The notes under the pieces were generated by a model, which was given only the letters and a program-made list of their open reading frames with translations, made no database searches and had not been told where the DNA came from. Of a DNA stretch of 21,443 nucleotides, positions 1 through 8,393 are shown in pieces. The stretch's first letter is position 1. Every line of letters starts with the position of its first letter. The position numbers and the translations under genes are program-made. The DNA comes from Candidatus Omnitrophota bacterium (lineage in GTDB: Bacteria > Omnitrophota > Gorgyraeia > Zapsychrales > Zapsychraceae). The stretch lies in contig JACRHQ010000167.1 in assembly GCA_016217585.1 (NCBI GenBank), forward strand, positions 1 to 21,443, written 5' to 3'.

Positions 1-1
1 A

Positions 2-262
2 AGGGCCGTCCACCAGATGCAGGTCGTCTTTGAGACCAACCTGGAGATCCTCGATTCGTCGCCGGCCTTCGTCGCCGGCCGGGAGGGGCACCAGTTCATC
101 TTCATCGGAAAAGGCCCCGACGTCAGGCTGCAATACATGTGCCTCTGGACACTGGCGGGGACGACCGCCTGGCAGATCACCTACACGGCCATGGCCGCGG
201 ATTACGCGAAACACCTCGGCGAAGCCAAACGGATCATGAGTTCATTCCGCATCCAGCAATAA
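2..262 (+). CDS. C-terminal part of a PsbP/DcrB-like hypothetical protein (5' end outside window)
   Basis: The frame is open from base 2 (codons AGG GCC GTC CAC CAG before the first ATG at 17) and ends at TAA 260-262, so this is probably the tail of a longer gene. The visible 87 residues alternate beta strands (QVVFETNLEI, HQFIFIGKG, LQYMCLWTLA, AWQITYTAM) and end in a helix (YAKHLGEAKRIMSSFRI). The ending 'ITYTA...FxxxLxxAxxIMSSFRI' resembles the last strand and helix of the PsbP/DcrB/DUF1795 fold, which occurs in small exported or lipid-anchored proteins. The start and any signal peptide are not visible. The next gene begins one base after the stop. The family call rests on the C-terminal pattern only. 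Confidence 0.55.
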   Translation, partial: RAVHQMQVVFETNLEILDSSPAFVAGREGHQFIFIGKGPDVRLQYMCLWTLAGTTAWQITYTAMAADYAKHLGEAKRIMSSFRIQQ

Positions 263-263
263 A

Positions 264-1328
264 ATGACTTATCCAACATTGGATCAGGAATCCATCACAA
301 CTGTGCAAAGCAAGCCGTTATGCCCTGTGTTTGGCCAATGCGGCGGGTGCGCTTACCAGGACATCCCATACGCGCAGGAACTCGACCTTAAACAGCGGCT
401 TGTCAAGGAACTGCTGCGGGAAAAACTCGCCGTCGCCGACGGGTGTTTCGAACCCATTGTCCCTTCACCGGAGCCCTGGCATTACCGCAACCGGCTGGAC
501 CTGAAATTTATCCGCACGCGCGACGGCCGCGTCCTCATCGGGTTCACCCCTGCCCAAAACGGGATTGTCCCCGTCCAGACTTGCCCGATCGCCAGGGAGC
601 CGATCGCGGCCTTTCTGCCGGAGTTAAGAAACCTCCTGCAGAAAAACGCGCCGGCGCGTTACCGGCTGGCCAACCTCGTCGTGCGCACCGGCGATGACGG
701 CCGCGTCCAGTGGGGCGGCATCGGCCGGCGTTCCTGCCGCCTGAATCCGGAAGATTATTTGTGGACCGAGGTCGAAGGCAGGCGCATATTTTATTCGCTG
801 GAAACGTTTTTTCAGGCCAACCTTTCGATCCTCCCGGCACTTTTCCGGCGGATCAAGGCGTTCGATTGTTGGCAAAAGAATCCAATTCTGTTCGACTTGT
901 ACGCCGGGGTGGGACTTTTTGCCATCGCGCTCGCCGACCAGGCGCAAAAAATATTTCTTCTGGAAGAAAACGTCCAGTCCACGGCACTGGCGCGTCACAA
1001 CCTGGACTATCATCATCTGACACACGCCGAAATCATCCCGGGGCGGATGGAAGAGACCCTGCCGCCCCTGCTGGCCCAACAGGAAGATGACACGCCAAAA
1101 GTTGCAATCATCGACCCGCCGCGCGCCGGCCTGAGCCCCCAGGCGCTCGATACACTGGTCCATGCCAGGGGATTCACGCAGCTATTCTATCTTTCCTGCA
1201 ATCCCGAAGCTCTCGCGCGGGACTTAGACGGATTCATTGCCCGGGGCTGGAAGGTTGAAAAAATCATGCCTTTTGACTTCTTCCCGAAAACCCGCCATGT
1301 GGAAACCCTCGTGCTCCTGACTCCTTGA
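264..1328 (+). CDS. 23S rRNA/tRNA (uracil-5)-methyltransferase, RlmD/TrmA family
   Basis: SAM-dependent RNA m5U methyltransferase, 354 residues, cytoplasmic. Visible motifs are: a [4Fe-4S] cysteine set C20-x5-C26-x2-C29 plus C107; the FFQ substrate/fold motif at 182-184; the SAM-binding loop DLYAGVG at 211-217; IDPPRAGL at 283-290; the nucleophile in SCNP (C312) followed by ALARDL; and the general base in HVETLVLL (E347). The N-terminal TRAM (OB-fold) domain of E. coli RlmD is absent: the protein starts about 20 residues before the iron-sulfur cluster. That makes the exact target (U1939, U747 or a tRNA) undecidable from sequence. The ATG follows the previous stop by one base, with no clear Shine-Dalgarno, so translational coupling is likely. 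The family is sure; the subfamily is not. Confidence 0.93.
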   Translation: MTYPTLDQESITTVQSKPLCPVFGQCGGCAYQDIPYAQELDLKQRLVKELLREKLAVADGCFEPIVPSPEPWHYRNRLDLKFIRTRDGRVLIGFTPAQNGIVPVQTCPIAREPIAAFLPELRNLLQKNAPARYRLANLVVRTGDDGRVQWGGIGRRSCRLNPEDYLWTEVEGRRIFYSLETFFQANLSILPALFRRIKAFDCWQKNPILFDLYAGVGLFAIALADQAQKIFLLEENVQSTALARHNLDYHHLTHAEIIPGRMEETLPPLLAQQEDDTPKVAIIDPPRAGLSPQALDTLVHARGFTQLFYLSCNPEALARDLDGFIARGWKVEKIMPFDFFPKTRHVETLVLLTP

Positions 1329-1338
1329 AGAATTTCCA

Positions 1339-1397
1339 CCCCCGCCGTTTTACTCCCGAAATACGAAACATTTCGGGAGCAAAACGAACCGCGGGGG
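1339..1397. repeat. 59-nt segmented palindrome (long hairpin) after the RNA methyltransferase gene
   Basis: Three nested complementary blocks are visible. CTCCCGAAAT (1353-1362) pairs with ATTTCGGGAG (1370-1379) around a 7-nt loop. CGTTTT (1346-1351) pairs with AAAACG (1381-1386). CCCCCGC (1339-1345) pairs with GCGGGGG (1391-1397). There is no T-tract after the stem on either strand, so it is not a classical intrinsic terminator. It could end the upstream transcript by stabilising its 3' end, or be a dispersed palindromic repeat. The stretch between genes (1329-1510) holds otherwise only the promoter below. Confidence 0.75.
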
Positions 1398-1444
1398 TAT
1401 TCGCCACAAGCCAAATGAGGGCGAATAAAAAGTCAACTCATCCA

Positions 1445-1473
1445 TTGCTTTCGACGCCTGTTATATTTATACT
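1445..1473 (+). promoter_or_regulatory. Candidate sigma-70 promoter for the acyl-CoA dehydrogenase gene
   Basis: A -35 box TTGCTT (1445-1450) and a -10 box TATACT (1468-1473) are separated by exactly 17 bases in an A/T-rich stretch, which would give a start site near 1480 and a leader of about 30 nt. An AGAGG at 1490-1494 could serve as the ribosome-binding site, though it sits rather far from the ATG at 1511. This is a sequence match only. Confidence 0.5.
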
Positions 1474-1510
1474 AAAACCATATAACTCTTAGAGGCAACA
1501 CGTCGGGACA

Positions 1511-3364
1511 ATGAGTCTTTACGACAAGAATATCAGCGAAGAAAAGAAGGCCTCGCTCGAATTTGCCGAACAGGCGCGCGAGGCCGAATGGAAATACCCC
1601 AGTTTCGCCCTGGAAATTTTCCACGGCAAGGTGGACTGGCCGCTGATCCATCCCTTCCCGGTCCAGTCCGCGCAAGACAAAAGCAAGGGCGACGCCTTCC
1701 TTGAAAAACTCGAAGCCTTCCTGAAAAGCAACCTGGACCCCAACGCCGTCGACCAGACCGGGATCATCCCCGACCATGTCATCAAGGGCCTGGCGGATCT
1801 GGGCGCCTTTGCCATCAAGGTCCCGACCCAATACGGGGGGCTGGGCATGAGCCAGGTCAATTACAACAGGGCGATCCACCTGGTGTCCAGCTACTGCGGC
1901 TCGACGGCCGTTTTGCTTTCCGCGCACCAGAGCATCGGCGTGCCGCAGCCGCTGAAACTCTTCGGCACCGAAGAACAAAAAGCCAGATATCTGCCGATGT
2001 TCGCGAAAGGAGCCATCTCGGCGTTCGCGCTGACCGAGTCGCAGGCGGGGTCGGATCCTCGCCGGATGACAACGACCGCCACCCCCACCGAAGACGGAAA
2101 ATATTTTCTCATCAACGGCGAAAAACTCTGGTGCACCAACGGGAACATCGCCCAGGTGATCGTCGTGATGGCGGTCACCCCGCCTAAAATCGTGGCCGGC
2201 AAGGAGCACAAGCAGATCACCGCCTTCATCGTCGAGACAAACACGCCCGGTTTTGAAGTCGTCCACCGCTGCATGTTCATGGGCCTGCACGGCATCCAGA
2301 ACGGAATTTTGCGTTTCCGCGACGTCAAGGTCCCGCGGGAAAATATTATTTCAGGAGAGGGGGAAGGGCTCAAGCTGGCGCTGATGACACTCAACACCGG
2401 ACGGCTCACCCTCCCGGCGGCCTCCACGGGGATCGCCAAGTGGTGCCTGCGGGTCGCGCGGCAGTGGGCCAAGGAACGCCAGCAGTGGGGCGCGGCCATC
2501 GGCGAACACGAGAGCATCGCCGTCAAGATCGGTTACATCGCCGGCCACACCTTCGCGATGGACGCGGTCACCTGGCTCACCTCCGCCATGGCCGACGATA
2601 AAAAGAAGGATATCCGTCTCGAGGCGGCCATCGCCAAATATTTTTGCACCTACCACAGCTGGCTCATCGCCGACGAGACCCTGCAGATCCGCGGCGGCTC
2701 GGGCTACGAGCAGCAGCCGTCGCTCAAGGCCCGCGGGGAAAAAGACTGGCCCGTGGAACGGGTGCTTCGGGACGTGCGCATCAACCAGATCATCGAAGGG
2801 ACCTCCGAGATCATGCACCTGTTCATCGCGCGCGAGGCCCTCGACCCGCACCTGGCCAGGCTCAAACCCCTTTTGAGCGGCAAGACCCCGCCCCTGGTCA
2901 AACTGAAAAGCGCCGCGCGTCTGTTGAGTTATTATCTGCCATGGTACCCGAAGCTGTGGCTGCCGGCGGGACCCGCGCCGGAAATCCATCCGCGGATGAA
3001 ACCCCACGCCGTCTACATCCAGCGTTCCAGCAAGCGCCTCGCCCGGACCATCTTCCACCGGATGCTGCGTTACCAGAAAAAAATGGAATCAAAACAGGCG
3101 CTTTTAAACCGTCTGGTGGACATCGGCGTCGAACTGTTCGTCATGGCCGCCGCCTGCGCGTACGCCCATCGTCTGGCCACGAAAAAAAACGGGAATAACC
3201 ATGTCCTGGACCTGGCCGACCTCTACTGCCGGACGGCGCGTGAACGCGTCGACCGGCTGCTGCGCCTGGAACATAACAACAGCGACCGGCAAAACCTCAC
3301 GGTCGCCCGGGAGGCCCTGGCGCGCGAACTGGAATGGCTGGAGAATGATATTATTAAATCGTAG
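1511..3364 (+). CDS. Acyl-CoA dehydrogenase, VLCAD/ACAD9-like, with C-terminal extension
   Basis: FAD-dependent oxidation of acyl-CoA to trans-2-enoyl-CoA, the first step of beta-oxidation. It has 617 residues, longer than the ~380-residue soluble short/medium-chain enzymes and close to VLCAD length. The N-terminal helical part (about 60-170) is followed by the FAD-contacting LTESQAGSDP (174-183) and the middle beta domain, then a C-terminal helical domain with RGGSGYE (394-400). IEGTSEIM (428-435) carries the catalytic base E429 at the VLCAD/MCAD position. About 170 more residues follow, as in VLCAD-type proteins, where this part helps membrane association and dimerisation. The gene has its own candidate promoter, and no partner beta-oxidation gene is adjacent. 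The chain-length preference is inferred from architecture. Confidence 0.92.
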   Translation: MSLYDKNISEEKKASLEFAEQAREAEWKYPSFALEIFHGKVDWPLIHPFPVQSAQDKSKGDAFLEKLEAFLKSNLDPNAVDQTGIIPDHVIKGLADLGAFAIKVPTQYGGLGMSQVNYNRAIHLVSSYCGSTAVLLSAHQSIGVPQPLKLFGTEEQKARYLPMFAKGAISAFALTESQAGSDPRRMTTTATPTEDGKYFLINGEKLWCTNGNIAQVIVVMAVTPPKIVAGKEHKQITAFIVETNTPGFEVVHRCMFMGLHGIQNGILRFRDVKVPRENIISGEGEGLKLALMTLNTGRLTLPAASTGIAKWCLRVARQWAKERQQWGAAIGEHESIAVKIGYIAGHTFAMDAVTWLTSAMADDKKKDIRLEAAIAKYFCTYHSWLIADETLQIRGGSGYEQQPSLKARGEKDWPVERVLRDVRINQIIEGTSEIMHLFIAREALDPHLARLKPLLSGKTPPLVKLKSAARLLSYYLPWYPKLWLPAGPAPEIHPRMKPHAVYIQRSSKRLARTIFHRMLRYQKKMESKQALLNRLVDIGVELFVMAAACAYAHRLATKKNGNNHVLDLADLYCRTARERVDRLLRLEHNNSDRQNLTVAREALARELEWLENDIIKS

Positions 3365-3388
3365 GGGCACCCTTAAAAAGATGGCACC

Positions 3389-4618
3389 ATGCTCAATGCT
3401 CCTGTCCCCCCAAATGAAACCGAACGGCTCGCCGCGTTGAGGTCCCTGGATATCCTCGACACGCCGGCCGAAGAGCGGTTTGACCGTATCGCGAGGATGG
3501 CGCAACATATCTTCCACGTGCCGTTCGTTACGTTAAGCCTCGTCGACGGCAGCCGGGTATGGTTCAAATCCCGCGTCGGCATTGAAGCCAGCGAAGGACC
3601 GCGGGCCGTCTCTTTCTGCGGCCACGCCATGGTCCACGACGGGTTATTGATTGTCCCGGACACCAGGGAAGACCCGAGGTTCGCGGATAATCCCATGGTG
3701 GCCGGTCAACCGTACATCCGTTTTTGTGCCGGATATCCGCTGTCGAACGCCGCCGGGTTCAGGATAGGCGCGTTTTGCATCAAAGACACGCGCCCCCGGG
3801 AATTAACCGAAGAGGAAAAAAAGATGCTCGTAAGCCGGGCGGCCTGGGCGGAGCTTTAGGTCAACCTCCTTCAGTCCGGGCGTCTGGCCTCCCTCGGCCA
3901 GTTGGCCGCCGGCGTCGCGCATGAGATCAATAACCCCATGGGGTTTATCAGCAGCAACATGGACGTCCTTGGCCAGTACGTCGACGATTACGGCAAGGTC
4001 CTCGTGATGGCAAACCGTCTCAAGGAAAGCGTCCAGGAAGAGAACCTGCCGAAAGCCAAATCCATCGCCGGCGAAATGACCGGGCTGGAGGCGGAAATCA
4101 ACCTCGATTACATCATGCGTGACGTGGACCATCTGCTGGCGGACAACCAGAAGGGCATGGGACGCATCCGGAAGATCATAACGGACCTGCGCACCTTCGC
4201 GCGGGAAGACCGGGGTGGGATGGAACTCGTGAAAATCGAAGATATCCTCGAGGCGATCCTCACCATCCTGCAGGGGGAAATCCTGCATAAAACCGAATTT
4301 AAAAAACATTACGGCGATACGCCGTTTATCCAGTGCAACCCGCAGCGGATCAGCCAGGTCTTCATCAGCCTCTTTCTTAACGCCCTGCAGGCCGTTGACG
4401 AGGGAGGAGTCATCGAGATCACGACCTCCCGGCGCGACCAGAATGTCCGCGTGGATATCCGCAATACCGGCAAACCGCCCATGACGCCGCCCTTTGGCGG
4501 GATCCTCGCCAAAGGCGGCCGGGAAATCGTCAAAAGACACGGCGGAGACATCCTCGTCCGGTCACGGCCCGGCGAGGGAACGACATTCACGACTCTGTTG
4601 CCGATAACGCGGCCGTAA
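3389..4618 (+). pseudogene. GAF-domain histidine kinase, interrupted by in-frame TAG and missing its ATP lid
   Basis: The first part (3389-3859, 156 aa) is a GAF domain of the kind that precedes kinases and GGDEF proteins (NETERLAALRSLDILDTP, SFCGHAM, ending GAFCIKDTRP). It stops at TAG 3857-3859. The same frame continues without a gap as VNLLQSGRLASLGQL, then the H-box VAHEINNP and a HisKA/HATPase region to TAA 4616-4618. One base change (for example CAG to TAG) explains the break. The second part keeps the N-box (FLNALQ). After RNTGK, however, 32 codons present in the neighbouring paralogue (rest of G1, F-box, G2 GTGLGL) are replaced by 16 unrelated codons. ATP binding is therefore unlikely. 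A sequencing error could explain the TAG but not the lid loss. Start ATG 3389 was chosen by the conserved N-terminus. Confidence 0.8.
4486..4519. repeat. Palindromic insert inside the degenerate kinase ATP lid
   Basis: GCCGCCCTTTGGCG (4486-4499) and CGCCAAAGGCGGC (4507-4519) are reverse complements apart from one extra C, around the 7-nt loop GGATCCT. It lies exactly where the paralogous kinase 4636-6336 encodes the F and G2 boxes, and it is translated in frame as PPFGGILAKGG. That suggests a small palindromic element or a deletion scar inside a coding region. Confidence 0.7.
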
Positions 4619-4635
4619 GGCTGTTTTAAAAAGAC

Positions 4636-6336
4636 ATGAACATAACTCCGATTGATTTTAATGTCCTCGCGATGGTTATCGCCGTCACCGCGAACCTTTT
4701 CGGCTTTTGGCTGAGTTTCAGGACCAAACTGCTGCGGACAGGGGCCATCCTGATATCAACCGGTATTTTGGTCGCCATTACGATCCACGCCGTTGCCGAA
4801 TTCCTGGAAGCCGCCGGCGTAATACCGATCTGGACCCTTGTCCAGATCATGCCGGTCCTGGTGAGTATCGGCGTCCTCTTGATGGGGGCGGGCGGTCTCC
4901 ACCTCCTGTACAATGTCACGCGGCCTCTGCGGATCATGACGGACCACGTGCTCTTTTTCTCTTCCCCGGACCTGCCGTTCAAGATCGAACCCAAAATCAA
5001 AAATCTGAAAAATGAAATTGGAGACCTGGCGCTTGCCTTCGAGAAAATGGTCAATGACCTCAAGAGGTCGACGGTTTCCCGGGACTACTTTGAAAGCATC
5101 CTCACAACCTCAAGTGACGCCTTCCTCTCCATTGACGAGAACAGTTCCATCGTGGAATGGAACCCGGCGGCGGAACGCATATTCGGATGGCCCCACCGGG
5201 AGGCCGTCGGGAAACAACTCACCGAAACGATCATCCCCGCACAATACCGCGCGAGACACACGGCAGGGCTGAAACGTTTCCTTGCCACCGGCGAAGGCAG
5301 GGTGATCGGAAAGACCCTGGAACTTTCCGCGCTGCACCGTGACGGCCGCGAGTTCCCCGTCGAAATCACCATCTGGCGCACGCACATCGACAAAAAACAC
5401 CAATTCAACGCTTTTATCCACGATATCACGGAACGCAAAGCCAGGGAAAATGAGTTGCGCAAAACGCTGGAGGATCTCAACAAAACCCATCATGAGCTCA
5501 AACAGACGCAAAACCAGCTCGTGCAATCCGAAAAACTGGCCTCCATCGGCCATCTGGCCGCCGGGGTGGCGCACGAAATCAACAACCCCGTGGGATTTAT
5601 CAGCAGCAACATGGAAATACTCAGCCAGTATCTTGCCGATTGTATCAAAATCCTCAAGACAGGGGACCGGATCAAGGAAAGCCTCGCGCAGGGGGATCTC
5701 GCGGGAGCAAAGGCGGCCGCCGAAGAAATGACCGGGATGGAAACAGAGGTCAATCTGGATCACATCGTCCACGATACCCCGGCACTCCTGGAGCACAACC
5801 GCAAAGGCATCGAGCGCATCCAGAAAATCGTCACCGACCTGCGCACCTTCGCGCGCGACGGCCGGGATGAGATAGAGTATACCAAGCTCGAGGATGTTGT
5901 CGAAAGCATCCTGGGCATCGTGCACAGCGAGCTCAAATATAAAGCCAGACTCGAGAAAGACTACGGCGACACCCCCGCGGTGCCCTGCAACCCCCGGAAG
6001 ATGGGGCAGGTCTTCCTCAACCTGATCGTCAACGCCCTGCAGGCCATCGAAGAGACGGGGACCATCGGAATAAAAACTTACCGGCAAAACGAATTTGTCT
6101 GTGTTGACGTGCGGGACACCGGCAAGGGCATCCCGGAAGATAACTTAACCAGGATATTCGAGCCAATTTTTACGACCAAACCCGTCGGCCGGGGGACGGG
6201 GCTGGGGTTGAGCGTCAGCTACGAGATCGTCAAGAAACACGGCGGAGACATCAAGGTACAATCCCGGCCGGGTGCCGGCACGACGTTCACCGTCATGCTG
6301 CCTCTCATCCAGCGAGAGATGTCCCCGGAAACGTAA
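4636..6336 (+). CDS. Membrane PAS sensor histidine kinase (HK1)
   Basis: Sensor kinase of 566 residues. Three hydrophobic segments lie at about 8-26, 34-55 and 68-91, followed by a HAMP-like linker ending IGDLALAFEKMVNDLKR. A PAS domain occupies about 150-265 (DAFLSIDENSSIVEWNPAAERIFGW ... FNAFIHDITERK, abbreviated). A coiled-coil linker leads to the HisKA H-box VAHEINNP with phospho-acceptor H313. The HATPase shows N-box N466 (LIVNALQA), G1 DTGKG (494-498), F-box FEPIFTTKP and G2 GTGLGL, all intact. It has almost no periplasmic sensor, so it likely senses in the membrane or the cytosolic PAS. Seventeen bases separate it from the broken GAF kinase, and its stop TAA is the first base group of the leader of the MNT gene. 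Its kinase core aligns without gaps to HK2 (8946-11723), offset by exactly 360 residues. The partner regulator is not identifiable. Confidence 0.93.
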   Translation: MNITPIDFNVLAMVIAVTANLFGFWLSFRTKLLRTGAILISTGILVAITIHAVAEFLEAAGVIPIWTLVQIMPVLVSIGVLLMGAGGLHLLYNVTRPLRIMTDHVLFFSSPDLPFKIEPKIKNLKNEIGDLALAFEKMVNDLKRSTVSRDYFESILTTSSDAFLSIDENSSIVEWNPAAERIFGWPHREAVGKQLTETIIPAQYRARHTAGLKRFLATGEGRVIGKTLELSALHRDGREFPVEITIWRTHIDKKHQFNAFIHDITERKARENELRKTLEDLNKTHHELKQTQNQLVQSEKLASIGHLAAGVAHEINNPVGFISSNMEILSQYLADCIKILKTGDRIKESLAQGDLAGAKAAAEEMTGMETEVNLDHIVHDTPALLEHNRKGIERIQKIVTDLRTFARDGRDEIEYTKLEDVVESILGIVHSELKYKARLEKDYGDTPAVPCNPRKMGQVFLNLIVNALQAIEETGTIGIKTYRQNEFVCVDVRDTGKGIPEDNLTRIFEPIFTTKPVGRGTGLGLSVSYEIVKKHGGDIKVQSRPGAGTTFTVMLPLIQREMSPET

Positions 6337-6360
6337 GGAGGTGTCACAATGATCCCACAG
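6334..6360 (+). repeat. MNT leader, copy A (stop, Shine-Dalgarno and first codons)
   Basis: The stretch from the HK1 stop TAA through AAGGAGG (6335-6341) and GTCACA to ATGATCC matches 11885-11911 in 24 of 27 positions. It contains a near-perfect Shine-Dalgarno sequence 7 bases before the ATG at 6349. The two proteins behind it are not similar past the first five codons (MIPQN against MILQR). Confidence 0.75.
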
Positions 6361-6732
6361 AACGCGAAAACCCTGTTAACTAAAGTCCGATCCATCCGAT
6401 ACGCGTTTTTATTCGGATCATCCCTTAAGAGGCCCCTCCCCGGAAGCGATATTGACATATTGATCGGAGGATCTTTGACTCCCCGGGAAAGGACGCATTT
6501 ATCCATCGAGCTTGAGGGTATTTTCAAACGGAAAGTCGATATCGTAGCCGCCGGCAAGGCCCCCAGTGAACTTGTTTTAAAAGCGTTCGCCACAGGGGTG
6601 CCGCTTTTTATAAGAAATAAACGGATGCTGAATCAAGATTACTTCAGGAATTTTTATGAATGCGAGGATAACGTCGCGTTGCGCGCCTTGCGTCTGGCAC
6701 GCGTGAAAAGGGGGTATCGCCATGGTAGATAA
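6349..6732 (+). CDS. MNT-type nucleotidyltransferase antitoxin (MntA-like)
   Basis: A minimal nucleotidyltransferase of 127 residues. The catalytic pattern is visible: FLFGSS then ten residues to DIDIL (two metal-binding aspartates), with a third acidic residue in KVDIVAA. In characterised MntA-HepT pairs the MNT protein silences the HEPN RNase by AMP transfer to a tyrosine in the R-x4-H-x-Y motif, and that target motif is present in the next gene. The C-terminal extension (about 95-127, rich in Arg) is longer than in the shortest MNT proteins. Strong AAGGAGG ribosome-binding site. The gene overlaps the HEPN gene by 11 bases. It sits between HK1 and the porin gene with operon-like spacing. 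Function is inferred from family and pairing. Confidence 0.88.
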   Translation: MIPQNAKTLLTKVRSIRYAFLFGSSLKRPLPGSDIDILIGGSLTPRERTHLSIELEGIFKRKVDIVAAGKAPSELVLKAFATGVPLFIRNKRMLNQDYFRNFYECEDNVALRALRLARVKRGYRHGR

Positions 6733-7138
6733 AAATATTCTCGTTGGACGAGTTGAGCAGATTGAAAAACATTTACGTAAAATTGCCGCATACCGGAGGA
6801 TGTCGCTGGAGGAATTCCTTCGTGATGAAAAAACGCAGGACATCGTAGAATATAATCTTTTTCAAATCGTAAATCATTTTATCGACATCATCCAACATAT
6901 CGTTGTTGATGAAGAATACGGATTCCCTCAAACGGCATATGAAGCCGCGCAGATCCTGGCGGACAAAAAAATACTGACCGCGAAAGACCTGGAAATATTC
7001 AAAAATATGATCGGGTTCCGCAATGTGGTCGGGCATGACTACATCGAAATAAACAAAAAAACGGTATATGACATTCTTACCACGGGAGAAAAAGAGATAA
7101 AACGGGTATTATCAAGGATCTCCGAAAAAATTCTTTGA
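6722..7138 (+). CDS. HEPN-domain RNase toxin (HepT/DUF86-like)
   Basis: An all-helical protein of 138 residues with the HEPN active-site motif RNVVGHDY (R-x4-H-x-Y) near residue 100, preceded by the usual long helices (VEYNLFQIVNHFIDIIQHIV). HEPN proteins of this family are dimeric ribonucleases held inactive by the partner MNT protein, which modifies the motif tyrosine. All three key residues are intact, so this toxin is predicted active. Its start overlaps the MNT stop region. The next gene (porin) starts 16 bases after the stop, and AAGGAG lies right behind this gene. The surrounding codons are more A/T-rich than the kinases, consistent with later acquisition. Confidence 0.88.
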   Translation: MVDKNILVGRVEQIEKHLRKIAAYRRMSLEEFLRDEKTQDIVEYNLFQIVNHFIDIIQHIVVDEEYGFPQTAYEAAQILADKKILTAKDLEIFKNMIGFRNVVGHDYIEINKKTVYDILTTGEKEIKRVLSRISEKIL

Positions 7139-7154
7139 GAAAGGAGTGGGTAGA

Positions 7155-8372
7155 ATGGATAAAAACAGGGCGTTTGCTATTGTCCTCTTCTCATTGATCC
7201 TGGCAAGTCCGCGTTTCAGTTACGGCGATGACAGCGAGCGCATCCGCGAGCTTGAACAAAAAGTTGAGGAGCTCACCCGTATCGTCAACGAGTTGAGCGC
7301 CCGGCAGCAAACGCCCCCCGCTGTCCGCGAAGAACCCGCTGTCCCGGAAGAAATAAACGAAGATGAAAAGCCCGTTGCCCCCCAATTGACCCTGCGCGGG
7401 TTCGGCCACGCACAGTACGATTACGCGCAAACTAATTTTTCCGATGGCACCGCCGGCGACACGAATCATTTTGCCAACGGCGAGCTGGATCTGTTCATCA
7501 CCTCCCGGGTCGCCGAAAAAATTTCCTTCCTGAACGAAACCGTTTTTGAGTTTAAAGAGGGCGCGTCCCACAACCCGGATGTTGAACGTCTTTTGCTCAA
7601 ATATGAGGCCAACAATAAATTCAACGTGTCCATAGGGCGTGGGCATACGGCGCTGGGGTACTGGAACCAGACCTTCCATCACGGGACATGGCTGCAAACG
7701 ACAACCGGCAGACCCGCTATTTATCGTTTGGAAGACCACGGCGGCATTCTGCCGATGCACTTTGTCGGCCTGGAATTCAGCGGCACCTTGGATATGCCGG
7801 GCGGAACATTGAACTACGTTTCCAACCTTGCCAACGGCCGCGGGGAAATCGCCGATGAGGTGCAGATGAGCAACGATGACAATGACAGCAAAATGGCCGG
7901 GGGCATGCTGACCTACAAAGTTGCCGCCGTCGAAGGCCTCGGTTTCGGCGCTAATTACATACGGGATATTATCCCCGCCAGGGCGGGCACCGCCAACCGC
8001 GGGGGCGAGATTGACGAAAACCTCTCCGGGGCCCACATCTTTTATGTGAAGGACCCCTTCGAAGTCATCCTGGAAGGACAGCTCATAAATCACTTTAATC
8101 ACGCCACCGGCCTCCGGGACGAAACCGTCGGCGCTTACGGGCAACTGGCTTGCAAGATGGGCAAATACAAGCCGTATCTTCGCTTCGACTGGCTGAATAT
8201 TTCCGACCGGGACCCCTTCTATGAAGGGTTGGTTGAGGATGAAACGTCGCATACGCTCGGCCTGCGCTATGATCTGACGACGTTTAACGCGCTCAAGCTC
8301 GAATATCGTCATAGCGACAAGGACAATTCCCGAAGCAACGAAGCGACCCTTCAATCGGCGTTCGCGTTCTAA
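7155..8372 (+). CDS. Outer-membrane porin (phosphate-selective O/P-like) with coiled-coil N-terminus
   Basis: A 405-residue secreted protein. Basic start MDKNR, then a hydrophobic segment (AIVLFSLILA) and a likely signal-peptidase site after about SYG. A short heptad-repeat coiled coil follows (RIRELEQKVEELTRIVNEL), a proline-rich spacer, and then alternating amphipathic strands typical of a beta-barrel. The last residue is Phe (LQSAFAF), the outer-membrane insertion signal. I chose the ATG at 7155, which has AAGGAG at 7141-7146 with 8 bases spacing; a GTG at 7146 in the same frame has no ribosome-binding site. The following binding-protein gene suggests uptake of an anion such as phosphate; the substrate is inference. 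Confidence 0.82.
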   Translation: MDKNRAFAIVLFSLILASPRFSYGDDSERIRELEQKVEELTRIVNELSARQQTPPAVREEPAVPEEINEDEKPVAPQLTLRGFGHAQYDYAQTNFSDGTAGDTNHFANGELDLFITSRVAEKISFLNETVFEFKEGASHNPDVERLLLKYEANNKFNVSIGRGHTALGYWNQTFHHGTWLQTTTGRPAIYRLEDHGGILPMHFVGLEFSGTLDMPGGTLNYVSNLANGRGEIADEVQMSNDDNDSKMAGGMLTYKVAAVEGLGFGANYIRDIIPARAGTANRGGEIDENLSGAHIFYVKDPFEVILEGQLINHFNHATGLRDETVGAYGQLACKMGKYKPYLRFDWLNISDRDPFYEGLVEDETSHTLGLRYDLTTFNALKLEYRHSDKDNSRSNEATLQSAFAF

Positions 8373-8393
8373 CGGCAACCAAAAGATAATGGA

